From Novimethylophilus kurashikiensis (GTDB taxonomy: Bacteria; Pseudomonadota; Gammaproteobacteria; Burkholderiales; Methylophilaceae): 32,537 bases of DNA. Below, in pieces: positions 7,564 to 15,441 of this stretch (position 1 is the first letter of the stretch; each line of letters opens with the position of its first letter). The stretch is from positions 1 through 32,537 of the forward strand of contig NZ_BDOQ01000014.1 in assembly GCF_003112435.1 (NCBI RefSeq). Direction: 5' to 3'. The notes beneath the pieces were generated by a model. It saw nothing but the letters and a program-made list of their open reading frames with translations. It was not told the origin of the DNA and made no database searches. The translations under genes were made by a program, and so were the position numbers.

Positions 7564-8976
7564 CTACATAAGACTCGTAGACTCCTCGTTTTCAACGAGC
7601 GGTTTGTAAAAATTCACCCTGAACATTGCGCCTTGCCCATTCATGCCTTCCGTTACATCCACCGTCGCGCCGTGTGATTCGGCGATTTCCTTGACGATGG
7701 CGAGCCCCAGTCCATTACCATCGGCTTCTGTGCCCAGCAAACGGTGAAAACGCTCAAAAATACGCAAGCGCTCATCGGGCGGAATGCCGGGGCCATTGTC
7801 TTCCACGCATAGCGTCGGCCCTACGTCGATTCGCACGGTGACGCTGCTGCCGGGCGGGCAATAGCGCAAGGCGTTGTCGATGAGGTTGTCCAGCAATTCG
7901 CGCAAACGGATGGCATCGCCGTGAATGATCGCGGGGATGTCGTAGGGCTCGAATCCGAGGTCTATTTTGCGTTCCACCGCGCGTTCTACCCAAGCCAGGG
8001 TGGCTTCGCGGCCTAGCAGGTTCAAGTCCAGCGGCGCGGCGTTGAATGATTTGTCGGCGCCGGGCTCGTTGCGAGCGAGCGACAGTAGCTGGTTGACGGC
8101 GTGACCAAGCCGCATGGAAACGGCCTTGATTTGATTTAGCGCATGTTGCGTTTGCGGCGGATTATCCTGCGCCATGGCGAGATCGGTTTGCGCACTCAGC
8201 CCGGCCAGGGGGGTGCGCAATTGGTGCGCGGCGTCTGCAATGAAGCGTTTCTGGGCTTCGAACACGGCCTCCAGGCGATTGAGCAGGCTGTTGATTTCTC
8301 GCATCAATGGTTGGGTTTCGACCGGGACTTGGGAAGTGTCTAGCGGACGCATGTCGTTGGAGGACCGGTGTGCGACCGATTCCCGCAGCGTTTCCAGCGA
8401 AGCCAGCCCGCGGCGTACGCCGAAGACGACCAATACGGCGGCAAGCAAGATAATGATGGCTTGCGGGACTACGAAACCCGTGAGGATGTCCTTGGCGAGT
8501 CCATCGCGTTTGTTGCGGGTTTCGCCCACGAGCACATGCCAGCTGTGCTGCTGGCCTCCGAGTTCTACGTCGAGTTCGCTGGAAATACCTCGAATATCCT
8601 CCCCGTTCACCACATCGTCGAAATAGATCTTTCCGTCATCGTCCTCTTCGCCCCCGGTCAGCGGAACTGAAAGCCGACCGTCCCCCGCCAGCAACTTGCC
8701 GTTTTCATCGACGATACTGAAGTAAGTCTTGTCGTATTGGTCGGTGAGCAGGATTTCACGGGCCGTCCGTGAGAGCTCCAGGTGTCCGGTATTTTTGATG
8801 GACTCTTTCGCCACCATGCGGAGATCTTCGGCGGAACCTGCCAAGGCGCGGTCGTAGGCGTCTTCGGAATAGCTCAAGGCCAGTTGATAGACGAGGATGG
8901 TGCCCAGGCTGAACAAGATCAGCAGTGGCCCCAGCAGCCAGAACAGCAGCGTTCTTCGCAGCGATCGTCTACGCAT
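7564..8976 (-). CDS. Two-component sensor histidine kinase (QseC/TctE-like)
   Basis: 470 aa membrane kinase. Transmembrane segments at about 9-31 and 165-187 flank a periplasmic sensor of about 130 residues resembling the 2CSK_N/TctE type. A HAMP-like linker follows, then the H-box FIADAAHQLRTPLAGL with phospho-acceptor His251. The ATPase domain has N-box LLDNLIDNAL (361-370), G1 DNGPG (393-397) and G2 GNGLGLAIVKE (420-430). Everything needed for autophosphorylation is present. The start ATG at 8976 is chosen because it overlaps the response-regulator stop by 8 bp; a longer in-frame extension is antisense-like. The periplasmic ligand cannot be told from sequence. Confidence 0.9.
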   Translation of the reverse strand: MRRRSLRRTLLFWLLGPLLILFSLGTILVYQLALSYSEDAYDRALAGSAEDLRMVAKESIKNTGHLELSRTAREILLTDQYDKTYFSIVDENGKLLAGDGRLSVPLTGGEEDDDGKIYFDDVVNGEDIRGISSELDVELGGQQHSWHVLVGETRNKRDGLAKDILTGFVVPQAIIILLAAVLVVFGVRRGLASLETLRESVAHRSSNDMRPLDTSQVPVETQPLMREINSLLNRLEAVFEAQKRFIADAAHQLRTPLAGLSAQTDLAMAQDNPPQTQHALNQIKAVSMRLGHAVNQLLSLARNEPGADKSFNAAPLDLNLLGREATLAWVERAVERKIDLGFEPYDIPAIIHGDAIRLRELLDNLIDNALRYCPPGSSVTVRIDVGPTLCVEDNGPGIPPDERLRIFERFHRLLGTEADGNGLGLAIVKEIAESHGATVDVTEGMNGQGAMFRVNFYKPLVENEESTSLM

Positions 8977-9640
8977 CGAGTTTTTCCAGCATGTAGCCCA
9001 GGCCACGCACGGTACTGATATCGACCCCGAGCGGTTGCAGCTTCTTGCGCAGGCGATGCACGTAAACCTCGATGGCGTTGCTGCCCAGCATCTCATCCCA
9101 ACTGCAGAGTTTTTCGACCAGCATTTCCTTGGTTATCACCTTGCCGATTTTCATCAGTAGCGTTTCCAGGATGCCCAATTCGCGCGCCGAAAGATTGAAC
9201 GGCTCGCCATTGATCCTGACCAGCCGGGTTGTGGTATCGAACACCAGCGGCCCGTATACGATTTCAGTGGAGGGGGCGACTTGCGCCCGGCGGATATGGG
9301 CGCGTACCCGAGCCAGCAGTTCAGGCATGTCGAAGGGCTTAAGGATGTAATCGTCAGCGCCGAGGTCGAGACCCTTGATGCGGTCGTCCAGCGCATCGCG
9401 TGCGGTGACGATCAGCACCGGCAGGCTGGATTTACGGTTGCGCAGGCGGCGCAGTACTTCGAATCCATCGATTTGCGGCAGGCCGAGGTCGAGCAGGGCG
9501 AGATCGTATACCTGGTCGCGCAGGGCGAGGTCGGCTGCCTTGCCGTCGCGGGCCCAATCCACGGCATAGCCGACGTGCTGCAAGGTACGCATGACCGCGT
9601 CGCCCAGGATTTTGTCGTCTTCGATCAGCAGGATGCGCAT
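8969..9640 (-). CDS. OmpR/QseB-family response regulator
   Basis: 223 aa. The receiver domain (1-115) has acidic pocket Asp8/Asp9, phospho-acceptor Asp51 (LALLDLGLP), Thr79 and Lys101. The C-terminal winged-helix DNA-binding domain (about 125-220) shows LSARELGILETLL and the NAIEVYVHRLRKKL recognition-helix region typical of OmpR/PhoB regulators, closest in style to QseB/TctD/PmrA. It is the promoter-proximal gene of the kinase operon. A direct repeat of the kind bound by this subfamily lies about 100 bp upstream, suggesting autoregulation and possible control of the divergent HAD-phosphatase gene. Confidence 0.93.
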   Translation of the reverse strand: MRILLIEDDKILGDAVMRTLQHVGYAVDWARDGKAADLALRDQVYDLALLDLGLPQIDGFEVLRRLRNRKSSLPVLIVTARDALDDRIKGLDLGADDYILKPFDMPELLARVRAHIRRAQVAPSTEIVYGPLVFDTTTRLVRINGEPFNLSARELGILETLLMKIGKVITKEMLVEKLCSWDEMLGSNAIEVYVHRLRKKLQPLGVDISTVRGLGYMLEKLDA

Positions 9641-9727
9641 GGGTTGGATGACATTGGAATGAGTGGCTTATGGTAGGGGTTCCGGCTTACGGATGGCTTT
9701 CAAGGATGCCATCGCATACAGAACTTC

Positions 9728-9753
9728 CTTACACCGCGTAAGTAATTTGTAAG
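9728..9753. promoter_or_regulatory. Putative response-regulator binding box (GTAAG-N6-GTAAG)
   Basis: GTAAG occurs at 9738-9742 and again at 9749-9753, an 11-bp period as expected for two OmpR-family monomers on one face of the helix. On the other strand it reads CTTAC-N6-CTTAC, similar in form to PmrA/QseB boxes. A third half-site in inverted orientation, CTTAC (9728-9732), gives CTTAC-N5-GTAAG. The box lies in the divergent region between the response-regulator gene and the HAD phosphatase gene and could serve either. Confidence 0.45.
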
Positions 9754-9803
9754 AGGAAAGCATTATTCTCCACCCTGCAATAATTTTACAGGGGGCAGTA
9801 TTC

Positions 9804-10472
9804 ATGCTGTTTGTAGTCGATTTTGACGGAACGCTCTCGGTGCGCGACACCGTAGATGCCATGCTGGAACGTTTTGCCGGTCCCGAATGGGCTGCCGTGG
9901 AGCAGGAGTGGCTGGACGGCCATATCACCGCGGTGCAGTGCATGCAGAAGCAACTTCGCATGGTGAAGGCCGACCACGTGGCTTTGGAAAGCTTCTTCCG
10001 CGGCATCCAGCTCGATGCGAGTTTCTTGCCGTTCTACAAGCACGTGACACAGTTCGCGCAGGTCGCTGTGGTCAGCGACGGCCTCGATCACGCCATCAAG
10101 GTGGCGCTCAAGAACGCCGACTTCCCCGACATGCCGGTGTATGCCAACAAGCTGCACTTTGTGCCCGACGGCATCGATATTTCCTGGCCCCACAAGAACC
10201 CTCAATGCAGCGGCGGCAACGGTGTTTGCAAATGCGCTGTTGCAAGCTCCCTCGCCGGCGATCGCACCGTGGTGCTGATCGGCGACGGCAAGTCCGATGC
10301 CTGCTTGGCGAAAGATGCGGACATCGTGTTTGCCAAGGGCTCGCTCATCAAGTATTGCGAGAATAACGATATCCCGCACATCAAGTTCCAGACGTTTGCC
10401 GACGTGCTCGCCAAGGTCAAGACCTGGCCGCAGGAAGCGCCGCAGCGTCGCGAAGCTGGGCTCCGCGCCTGA
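9804..10472 (+). CDS. HAD-IB (MtnX/SerB-like) phosphatase, first gene of putative biosynthetic cluster
   Basis: 222 aa. HAD motif I is FVVDFDGTLSVRD, with nucleophile Asp6 and acid/base Asp8. Motif II serine is in AVVSDG, and motif IV is VLIGDGKSDACLAKDAD. The layout matches small HAD-IB phosphatases such as MtnX and phosphoserine-phosphatase relatives. The central cap contains a cysteine-rich segment (NPQCSGGNGVCKC) that is less usual. The start follows a strong GGGGG Shine-Dalgarno at 9791-9795. Substrate is unknown; the aminotransferase gene that follows after 51 bp suggests it dephosphorylates a small metabolite for the same pathway. A T-rich tract (10486-10501) lies between the two. Confidence 0.8.
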   Translation: MLFVVDFDGTLSVRDTVDAMLERFAGPEWAAVEQEWLDGHITAVQCMQKQLRMVKADHVALESFFRGIQLDASFLPFYKHVTQFAQVAVVSDGLDHAIKVALKNADFPDMPVYANKLHFVPDGIDISWPHKNPQCSGGNGVCKCAVASSLAGDRTVVLIGDGKSDACLAKDADIVFAKGSLIKYCENNDIPHIKFQTFADVLAKVKTWPQEAPQRREAGLRA

Positions 10473-10523
10473 TTTCGCCGGCCGTTTTTATTTCTTTTTT
10501 GGTACTACTGAAAGACGTTTGAC

Positions 10524-11897
10524 ATGGATCAGAAAATCATCCAAATCCTCGACAAGAACAACAAGTATTGTTCTCACGGCGATACCGTTAACTACGCCGA
10601 TCCCCCGAAGGTGTTCGAAGGCTGCGACGGTAGCTTCCTCTTTGACGAGAACGGTACTGCCTATCTCGATTGGCAGATGTGGTACTCCGCCGTCAATTTC
10701 GGCTACAAGAACAAGCGTATCGCCGATACGCTGAAGAAGCAGATCGATACACTGCCGCAACTCGCAAGCCAGTACCTGCACAAGGAAAAGGTCGAACTGG
10801 CTGAGATCGTCTGCAAGTACATGGAAGACAAGTACGGCGTGAAGGGCCGTGTGCACTTTAACGTTGGCGGCGCGCAAGCCGTGGAAGACTCCCTTAAGGT
10901 GGTCCGTAACCATACCGGTAAGACTCATCAATTCGCCTTCATGGGCGGCTACCACGGCCGTACGCTGGGCGCTTCTGCCATTACCTCCAGTTACCGTTAC
11001 CGTCGCCGTTTCGGCAATTTCGCCGACCGCGCGCACTTCGTGCCTTATCCTTACTGCTTCCGTTGCCCGTACGACATGAAGGTGGAAACCTGCGATACGT
11101 ACTGCCACAAGGAATTCGAGAAGCTGTTCGAAACCGAATACCAGTCGTTCTGGGATGAAAAGTCCAAGCAGTGCGAATTCGGCGCGTTTTACATCGAGCC
11201 CATGCAAGGCACCGGCGGCTACATCATTCCGCCAGAAGGCTATATGGCCAAACTGCAGGAATCGCTCAAGAAGCGCAACATCCTGCTCGTGGCCGATGAA
11301 ATCCAGATGGGCGTGTACCGTACAGGCAAGCTGTGGTCCTGGGAAAACTTCGGCATCGTTCCCGATATCTTCGTATTCGGTAAGGCGATCACCAACGGCC
11401 TCAATCCGTTGTCCGGTATCTGGGCACGCGAAGAACTGATTTCCCCGGAGAAATTCCCTCCCGGATCCACGCACTCCACCTTCGCCTCCAATCCCCTCGG
11501 TACCTCGGTCGCACTGGAAGTGCTGAAGATGACGCAGGAAGAAGACTTCGAACCGCACGTGCGCGCTCGCGGTGCTTACTTCCTCAATCGACTGCATGAG
11601 CTGAAGTCGCGCTGGAAGTGCGTCGGCGACGTGAGCGGTCTGGGCCTGGCGTTGCGTATCGAGCTCTGCGAGAAGGACGGCTTCACCGCCAGCCGCGCAC
11701 TGGCCGACCGCATGTTCAACGAAGGCTTGAAGGGCGACCTGCTGGTGGGCGACAAGAAGTACGGCTTGGTGCTCGATATCGGCGGTTACGAGAAGAACGT
11801 GATCACCCTGGCACCTTCGCTCATGATCTCGGAAGAGGAAATCGACCTCGGCATTCACTTGTTCGAGATGCTGCTGCGTCGCTGCGGCGCGGAGTAA
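10524..11897 (+). CDS. Class III PLP-dependent aminotransferase
   Basis: 457 aa, fold-type I class III aminotransferase (acetylornithine/GABA/diamine aminotransferase group). The cofactor sites are a GGAQAVEDSLK motif near 115-125, Asp258 in LLVADEIQMG (pyridine-nitrogen partner) and the Schiff-base Lys287 in VFGKAITNGLNPLSG. It has a four-cysteine segment, C178-x2-C181-x8-C190-x3-C194, like the CxxC insertion seen in some GABA aminotransferases. It probably transfers an amino group to or from an omega-amino or keto/aldehyde substrate. Context (ACP, ketosynthase and hydrolase downstream) suggests an acyl-derived substrate, which is inference. A 103-bp gap with hairpins follows. Confidence 0.88.
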   Translation: MDQKIIQILDKNNKYCSHGDTVNYADPPKVFEGCDGSFLFDENGTAYLDWQMWYSAVNFGYKNKRIADTLKKQIDTLPQLASQYLHKEKVELAEIVCKYMEDKYGVKGRVHFNVGGAQAVEDSLKVVRNHTGKTHQFAFMGGYHGRTLGASAITSSYRYRRRFGNFADRAHFVPYPYCFRCPYDMKVETCDTYCHKEFEKLFETEYQSFWDEKSKQCEFGAFYIEPMQGTGGYIIPPEGYMAKLQESLKKRNILLVADEIQMGVYRTGKLWSWENFGIVPDIFVFGKAITNGLNPLSGIWAREELISPEKFPPGSTHSTFASNPLGTSVALEVLKMTQEEDFEPHVRARGAYFLNRLHELKSRWKCVGDVSGLGLALRIELCEKDGFTASRALADRMFNEGLKGDLLVGDKKYGLVLDIGGYEKNVITLAPSLMISEEEIDLGIHLFEMLLRRCGAE

Positions 11898-12000
11898 TGT
11901 CGTTGAGGCGTTTGCGCCGCAACCTTGAAGCCGCTGCCGTGTTGGTCGCGGCTTCTTCGCGTCTCGGCACGATGTCCAATCGCTTGTTTGATTAAGAATT
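11898..12000 (+). promoter_or_regulatory. Intercistronic hairpins between aminotransferase and hydrolase genes
   Basis: A perfect 8-bp stem, GAAGCCGC (11927-11934) with GCGGCTTC (11948-11955), encloses a 13-nt loop. A shorter GGCG-TTTG-CGCC hairpin precedes it (11907-11918). There is no U-tract, so this looks more like an mRNA-stabilising or processing element within an operon than a terminator. The hydrolase start that follows has no clear Shine-Dalgarno. Confidence 0.4.
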
Positions 12001-12885
12001 ATGGCACTGACGATTCAAGAAGCACTCGGCCCAACGGGCTACTACGAAAAACACGGCGAGCATGCTGTCTTGCTTATTCACGGCTTGACCGGCACGCCTG
12101 CCGAAATGCGCCCGATCGCCAAGCGGCTGACCAAGCAGGGCTTTAGCGTGATGTGTCCGGCGCTAGCCGGGCATTGCCGCGCAGAAAGCGACTTGCGCAA
12201 GTCCAAGTGGCAGGATTGGTACGCCTCGATCGAGCAAGCGTTCGAGGCGCTTAAGGCCGAGCACGACCAGGTGTTCGTGTCCGGACTTTCCATCGGTGCC
12301 TTGCTGGCGATCAAGCTGGCGGCGGAGAAGGGTAAGCGCGTGTCAGGGTTGGGTTTGCTGTCGACCACATTTTTCTACGACGGCTGGAATATGCCGCGCT
12401 TGAAACGCAAAATCCTGCTGCCCCTGGTTCTGCACAGTCCGTTGCGGTTCTTCCTGTACTGGCGCGAAACGGCACCTTACGGTATCAAGTGCGAGCGGAC
12501 CCGTGCCATGGTGCATGCCGTGCTGGAAAATCGCGACTCGTTGGCGACCGAAAAAGTGGGCATTTTCCGCACTTCGGGTGTGACGATTCACGAGAGTAAC
12601 CGTTTCATCAAGGTGGCGAAGGCTGCACTTCCGCATGTAAAATCCCCGGCTTTGATTGTGCACTCGACCGAGGACGACACGGCCAGCCTCAAGAATGCAC
12701 ATTTCGTTGCCAAGCGCATCGGCACGCAGCATATCGAAACGTTCTTCGTCGACGACACCTACCATGTCGTCACACTGGACAAGCGTCGTGACGATATTGC
12801 CCGCCGCATGGCAGAGTTTTTTAAAAAGCATACGGTCACGGGTGAACAACGCGCCGTGCCCGCCGAAGCGATGGCCACAGCATAG
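12001..12885 (+). CDS. Alpha/beta-hydrolase (carboxylesterase/thioesterase-like)
   Basis: 294 aa. It starts with the alpha/beta-hydrolase oxyanion region AVLLIHGLTGTPAEM, then the nucleophile elbow GLSIGA (Ser near residue 98). Later come a likely acid in VHSTEDDTAS and catalytic His in DDTYHVVTLD. This matches Est30-type carboxylesterases and monoglyceride-lipase relatives. No signal peptide, so cytoplasmic. Directly upstream of an ACP gene and ketosynthase gene, it could release or edit an acyl group as a thioesterase; that role is inferred from position. The ACP gene starts 10 bp after its stop, so the two are probably co-translated. Confidence 0.85.
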   Translation: MALTIQEALGPTGYYEKHGEHAVLLIHGLTGTPAEMRPIAKRLTKQGFSVMCPALAGHCRAESDLRKSKWQDWYASIEQAFEALKAEHDQVFVSGLSIGALLAIKLAAEKGKRVSGLGLLSTTFFYDGWNMPRLKRKILLPLVLHSPLRFFLYWRETAPYGIKCERTRAMVHAVLENRDSLATEKVGIFRTSGVTIHESNRFIKVAKAALPHVKSPALIVHSTEDDTASLKNAHFVAKRIGTQHIETFFVDDTYHVVTLDKRRDDIARRMAEFFKKHTVTGEQRAVPAEAMATA

Positions 12886-12895
12886 GAGAATAATC

Positions 12896-13138
12896 TTGGA
12901 TACCTTTGAAACCCTACGCGACATCATCGTCGATAAGTTCGAAAAAGACCCGGCCACCATCACGCCGGACGCCACCTTCGAAACCCTGGAAATCGATTCG
13001 CTGGACACCTTCGACATCATTTTCGCCGCCGAGGAAAAATTCGGCATCAAGGTGCCCAATGAGCAGGTGGATATCAAGACCGTGCAGGACGTGGTGAACC
13101 TGCTCGACAAGCTGCGCGCAGAACAAGGAAAAGCTTGA
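12896..13138 (+). CDS. Stand-alone acyl carrier protein
   Basis: 80 aa, acidic, four-helix ACP. The phosphopantetheine attachment serine is Ser35 in LEIDSLDTFDI, matching the DSL motif at the start of helix II. The translation start is TTG at 12896, chosen because AGGAGA at 12884-12889 sits six bases upstream and gives a full-length ACP; no ATG fits. The stop overlaps the ketosynthase ATG by one base (TGATG). It is not next to the fab genes, so it is probably a dedicated carrier for the pathway encoded here rather than the housekeeping AcpP. Confidence 0.9.
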   Translation: MDTFETLRDIIVDKFEKDPATITPDATFETLEIDSLDTFDIIFAAEEKFGIKVPNEQVDIKTVQDVVNLLDKLRAEQGKA

Positions 13139-14376
13139 TGACAATACGTCGCGTGGCGGTGACCGGTCTCGGCATCGTCTCCCCGTTGGGTAACACGCCC
13201 GATGAATTTTTCTCGGGATTGATGGCGGGCAAGTCCGGCATCGGCCGGCTCAAGGCCGACTTTGTCGACCGCCTCGACACCAAGATCGCCGCGCAATGCG
13301 AATTCGACGCGCTGGCGCACTTCGGCAAGCACAAATCCAGCACACTGGACCGTGTGAGCCAGTTTGCGCTGTATGCCGCGAGCCAAGCCATTGCGGACGC
13401 GGGGCTCGACCTCGAGAGCGAAGATAAATCCCGCATCGGCGTTTATCTCGGTACCGGCATGGGCGGCGCAGCCTCGGTCGAAGAGGGCTACGTTCGCCTC
13501 TACCGCGACGGCGCGGAACGCCTCAAGCCCTTCACGGTGCTGATGGCGATGAACAATGCCGCGGCTTCCGCCATCGGCCTGGAATACGGTCTGACCGGTT
13601 CCAATCTGACATTTTCCACTGCCTGTTCTTCCTCCAGCGTTTCCATCGGGGAAGCTTTCCAGCAAGTACGCCACGGCTATGCCGACGTCATGCTGGCCGG
13701 CGGTGCCGAAGCGCTGCTGACCTTCGGCACCATCAAGGCCTGGGAAGCCCTGCGTGCGCTGGCAAGCGAGGACAAGGACGATCCTGCAGCCTCCTGCAAG
13801 CCGTTCGCGGGTAACCGTACCGGCCTGGTGCTGGGCGAGGGCGCGGCGATTGTCGTGCTGGAAGATATGGAACGTGCCAAGGCTCGCGGTGCGACGATTT
13901 ACGCCGAGCTCTCCGGCTACGGCTCCGGCAATGATTGCAGCCATATCACCCAGCCTTCCCCCGAAGGTCAGGCCCGTGCGATTCGCGCCGCACTGCAATG
14001 TGCAGGGTTGAAACCGGAAGACATCGGCTACATCAACGCGCACGGCACGGCCACGCCGCTCAATGATCCGGCTGAAACCGCCGCGATCAAGCTCGCGTTC
14101 GGCGAGCATGCGCCCAAGATTCCGGTGAGTTCGACCAAGTCCATGCACGGCCACATCATGGGGGCTACCGCGGCCGTTGAGTTCGTGGCTTGCGTGCAGG
14201 CGCTACGCAATGGCGCTGTACCGCCCACCATGAATTTGAATACGCCTGACCCGGCTTGCGATCTCGACTACGTTCCCAACAAGGGCCGTACCAACGTGCC
14301 TTTGCGTCACGTCATGTCCAACTCGTTCGCCTTCGGTGGAACCAGCGGAGTGCTGATCGCCAGCAAGGCCGACTAA
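13138..14376 (+). CDS. Beta-ketoacyl-ACP synthase (FabF/KS II-like)
   Basis: 412 aa, the normal length of FabF. The thiolase-fold catalytic triad is intact: Cys163 in FSTACSSSS, His302 in NAHGTATPLND and His337 in KSMHGHIMGA. Lys334 and the glycine-rich C-terminal NSFAFGGTSG are also present. It should perform decarboxylative Claisen condensation of an acyl group with malonyl-ACP, most likely using the ACP encoded immediately upstream. No ketoreductase, dehydratase or acyltransferase gene accompanies it, so it either uses the cell's fatty-acid enzymes or makes a single extension. ATG at 13138 overlaps the ACP stop. Confidence 0.93.
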   Translation: MTIRRVAVTGLGIVSPLGNTPDEFFSGLMAGKSGIGRLKADFVDRLDTKIAAQCEFDALAHFGKHKSSTLDRVSQFALYAASQAIADAGLDLESEDKSRIGVYLGTGMGGAASVEEGYVRLYRDGAERLKPFTVLMAMNNAAASAIGLEYGLTGSNLTFSTACSSSSVSIGEAFQQVRHGYADVMLAGGAEALLTFGTIKAWEALRALASEDKDDPAASCKPFAGNRTGLVLGEGAAIVVLEDMERAKARGATIYAELSGYGSGNDCSHITQPSPEGQARAIRAALQCAGLKPEDIGYINAHGTATPLNDPAETAAIKLAFGEHAPKIPVSSTKSMHGHIMGATAAVEFVACVQALRNGAVPPTMNLNTPDPACDLDYVPNKGRTNVPLRHVMSNSFAFGGTSGVLIASKAD

Positions 14377-14388
14377 TCCAGCGGGGGC

Positions 14389-15441
14389 ATGATGCACAAC
14401 CTCATCGAACCCCCGCGGTTGATCGACCATTTTCTCAACCAGCCGCCCGAGGGCTTTCGTGCCTGGACCCTGGCGCACGGTATTCCTGCCTTTTCCGCGC
14501 CGTTCGACCTGCTGACTACCATGGAGCCAGCCGACCGGCGCAAGTTGGAAGCCTTGCCGTTTTCCAAGGTCTGGCGGCGCTGGCTGGTGCCGCATACCTG
14601 CTTCGTCGGCGCGACCTGTACCGAATACTCCCCTTTGCCCGACGTCGAAGCGAGCGAGTTTTTGAGCGATCTGCTCGAACGCGCTTTGCCGAACCATAGT
14701 TTCGTCATCGTCAAGGATATTCCCACCGAATCCGTACTGGTCGGCGAAGCGGCCTTCAAGCGCAGCCAAGCGTTGCTGCAACGATGTGGCGAGCACGGTT
14801 TCGTGCAGGTCGAAGGGCAGGCATTGGCCTATGTTTCCATGGATTTTTCCAGCATCGAGGAATACCTGGGGCGTCTCTCCAAATCGCGTCGCAAGGATCT
14901 TAATCGCAAGCTGAAGAAGCAGGAGCAATTGCAGATCGAGATCGTCCCAACGGGCGATCCGCGGTTTTTCGAGCCTGAAATCCTGGCACGTTTCTATGAT
15001 CTGTATTTGCAGGTCTACCGCCAGAGCGAAATCCATTTCGACTTGCTGACACCCTCGTTTTTTCAGGCTCTGCTGCAGGACGCCGCAACCGGCGGTGTTG
15101 TGTTTCTTTACCATGCCGAGAATGAACTGATCGGCTACAACCTGTGCTTCGTGCACGACAACAAGCTGCTGGATAAATACGTGGGATTCCAGTATCCGCA
15201 AGCCCGCGATTACAATCTCTACATGGTGAGCTGGTTCGTCAATTTGCAATACGCGCTGGACCACGGCTTGAGCCATTATGTGGCCGGCTGGACCGATCCC
15301 GAGATCAAGCGCAACCTTGGTGCCTCGTTCACTTTGACCCAGCACGCCGTCCATGTGCGCAACCCCATCATCCGCAACGCATTGCGCCCCTTCAAACGCT
15401 TTTTCGAGGCCGACGCCGAATGGCACAAGCAAACCCGCTGA
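14389..15441 (+). CDS. FemAB/GNAT-like acyltransferase (DUF482-type)
   Basis: 350 aa soluble protein of the peptidoglycan-recognition/FemAB-like GNAT superfamily. Features include LSKSRRKDLNRKLKK in the middle and a C-terminal GNAT half with VVFLYHAENELIGYNLCFVHD, KYVGFQYPQARDYNLYMVSWF and GLSHYVAGWTDPEIKRNLGA. Such proteins transfer acyl or aminoacyl groups to amino acceptors; acceptor and donor here are unknown. Directly after the ACP and ketosynthase, it may transfer the ACP-bound acyl chain to an amine (inference). Two tandem ATGs (14389, 14392) follow a GGGGG motif at 14383-14387; 14392 has the better spacing. The 3' end overlaps the next gene by 22 bp. Confidence 0.78.
   Translation: MMHNLIEPPRLIDHFLNQPPEGFRAWTLAHGIPAFSAPFDLLTTMEPADRRKLEALPFSKVWRRWLVPHTCFVGATCTEYSPLPDVEASEFLSDLLERALPNHSFVIVKDIPTESVLVGEAAFKRSQALLQRCGEHGFVQVEGQALAYVSMDFSSIEEYLGRLSKSRRKDLNRKLKKQEQLQIEIVPTGDPRFFEPEILARFYDLYLQVYRQSEIHFDLLTPSFFQALLQDAATGGVVFLYHAENELIGYNLCFVHDNKLLDKYVGFQYPQARDYNLYMVSWFVNLQYALDHGLSHYVAGWTDPEIKRNLGASFTLTQHAVHVRNPIIRNALRPFKRFFEADAEWHKQTR

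Noticed and set aside
8977..9096. N-terminal extension of the histidine kinase
   Set aside because: Out-of-frame reading of the response-regulator gene; the ATG at 8976 gives a normal first membrane helix and a typical overlap.
10488..11858. 456-codon minus-strand frame
   Set aside because: Exact antisense of the class III aminotransferase with no domain or ribosome site.
12343..14154. 603-codon open frame on the minus strand
   Set aside because: It runs antisense to the hydrolase, ACP and ketosynthase genes, which have clear catalytic motifs, and its translation shows no recognisable domain. A by-product of GC-rich codon use.
14203..15432. 409-codon minus-strand frame
   Set aside because: Antisense of the FemAB-like acyltransferase; no supporting motif.
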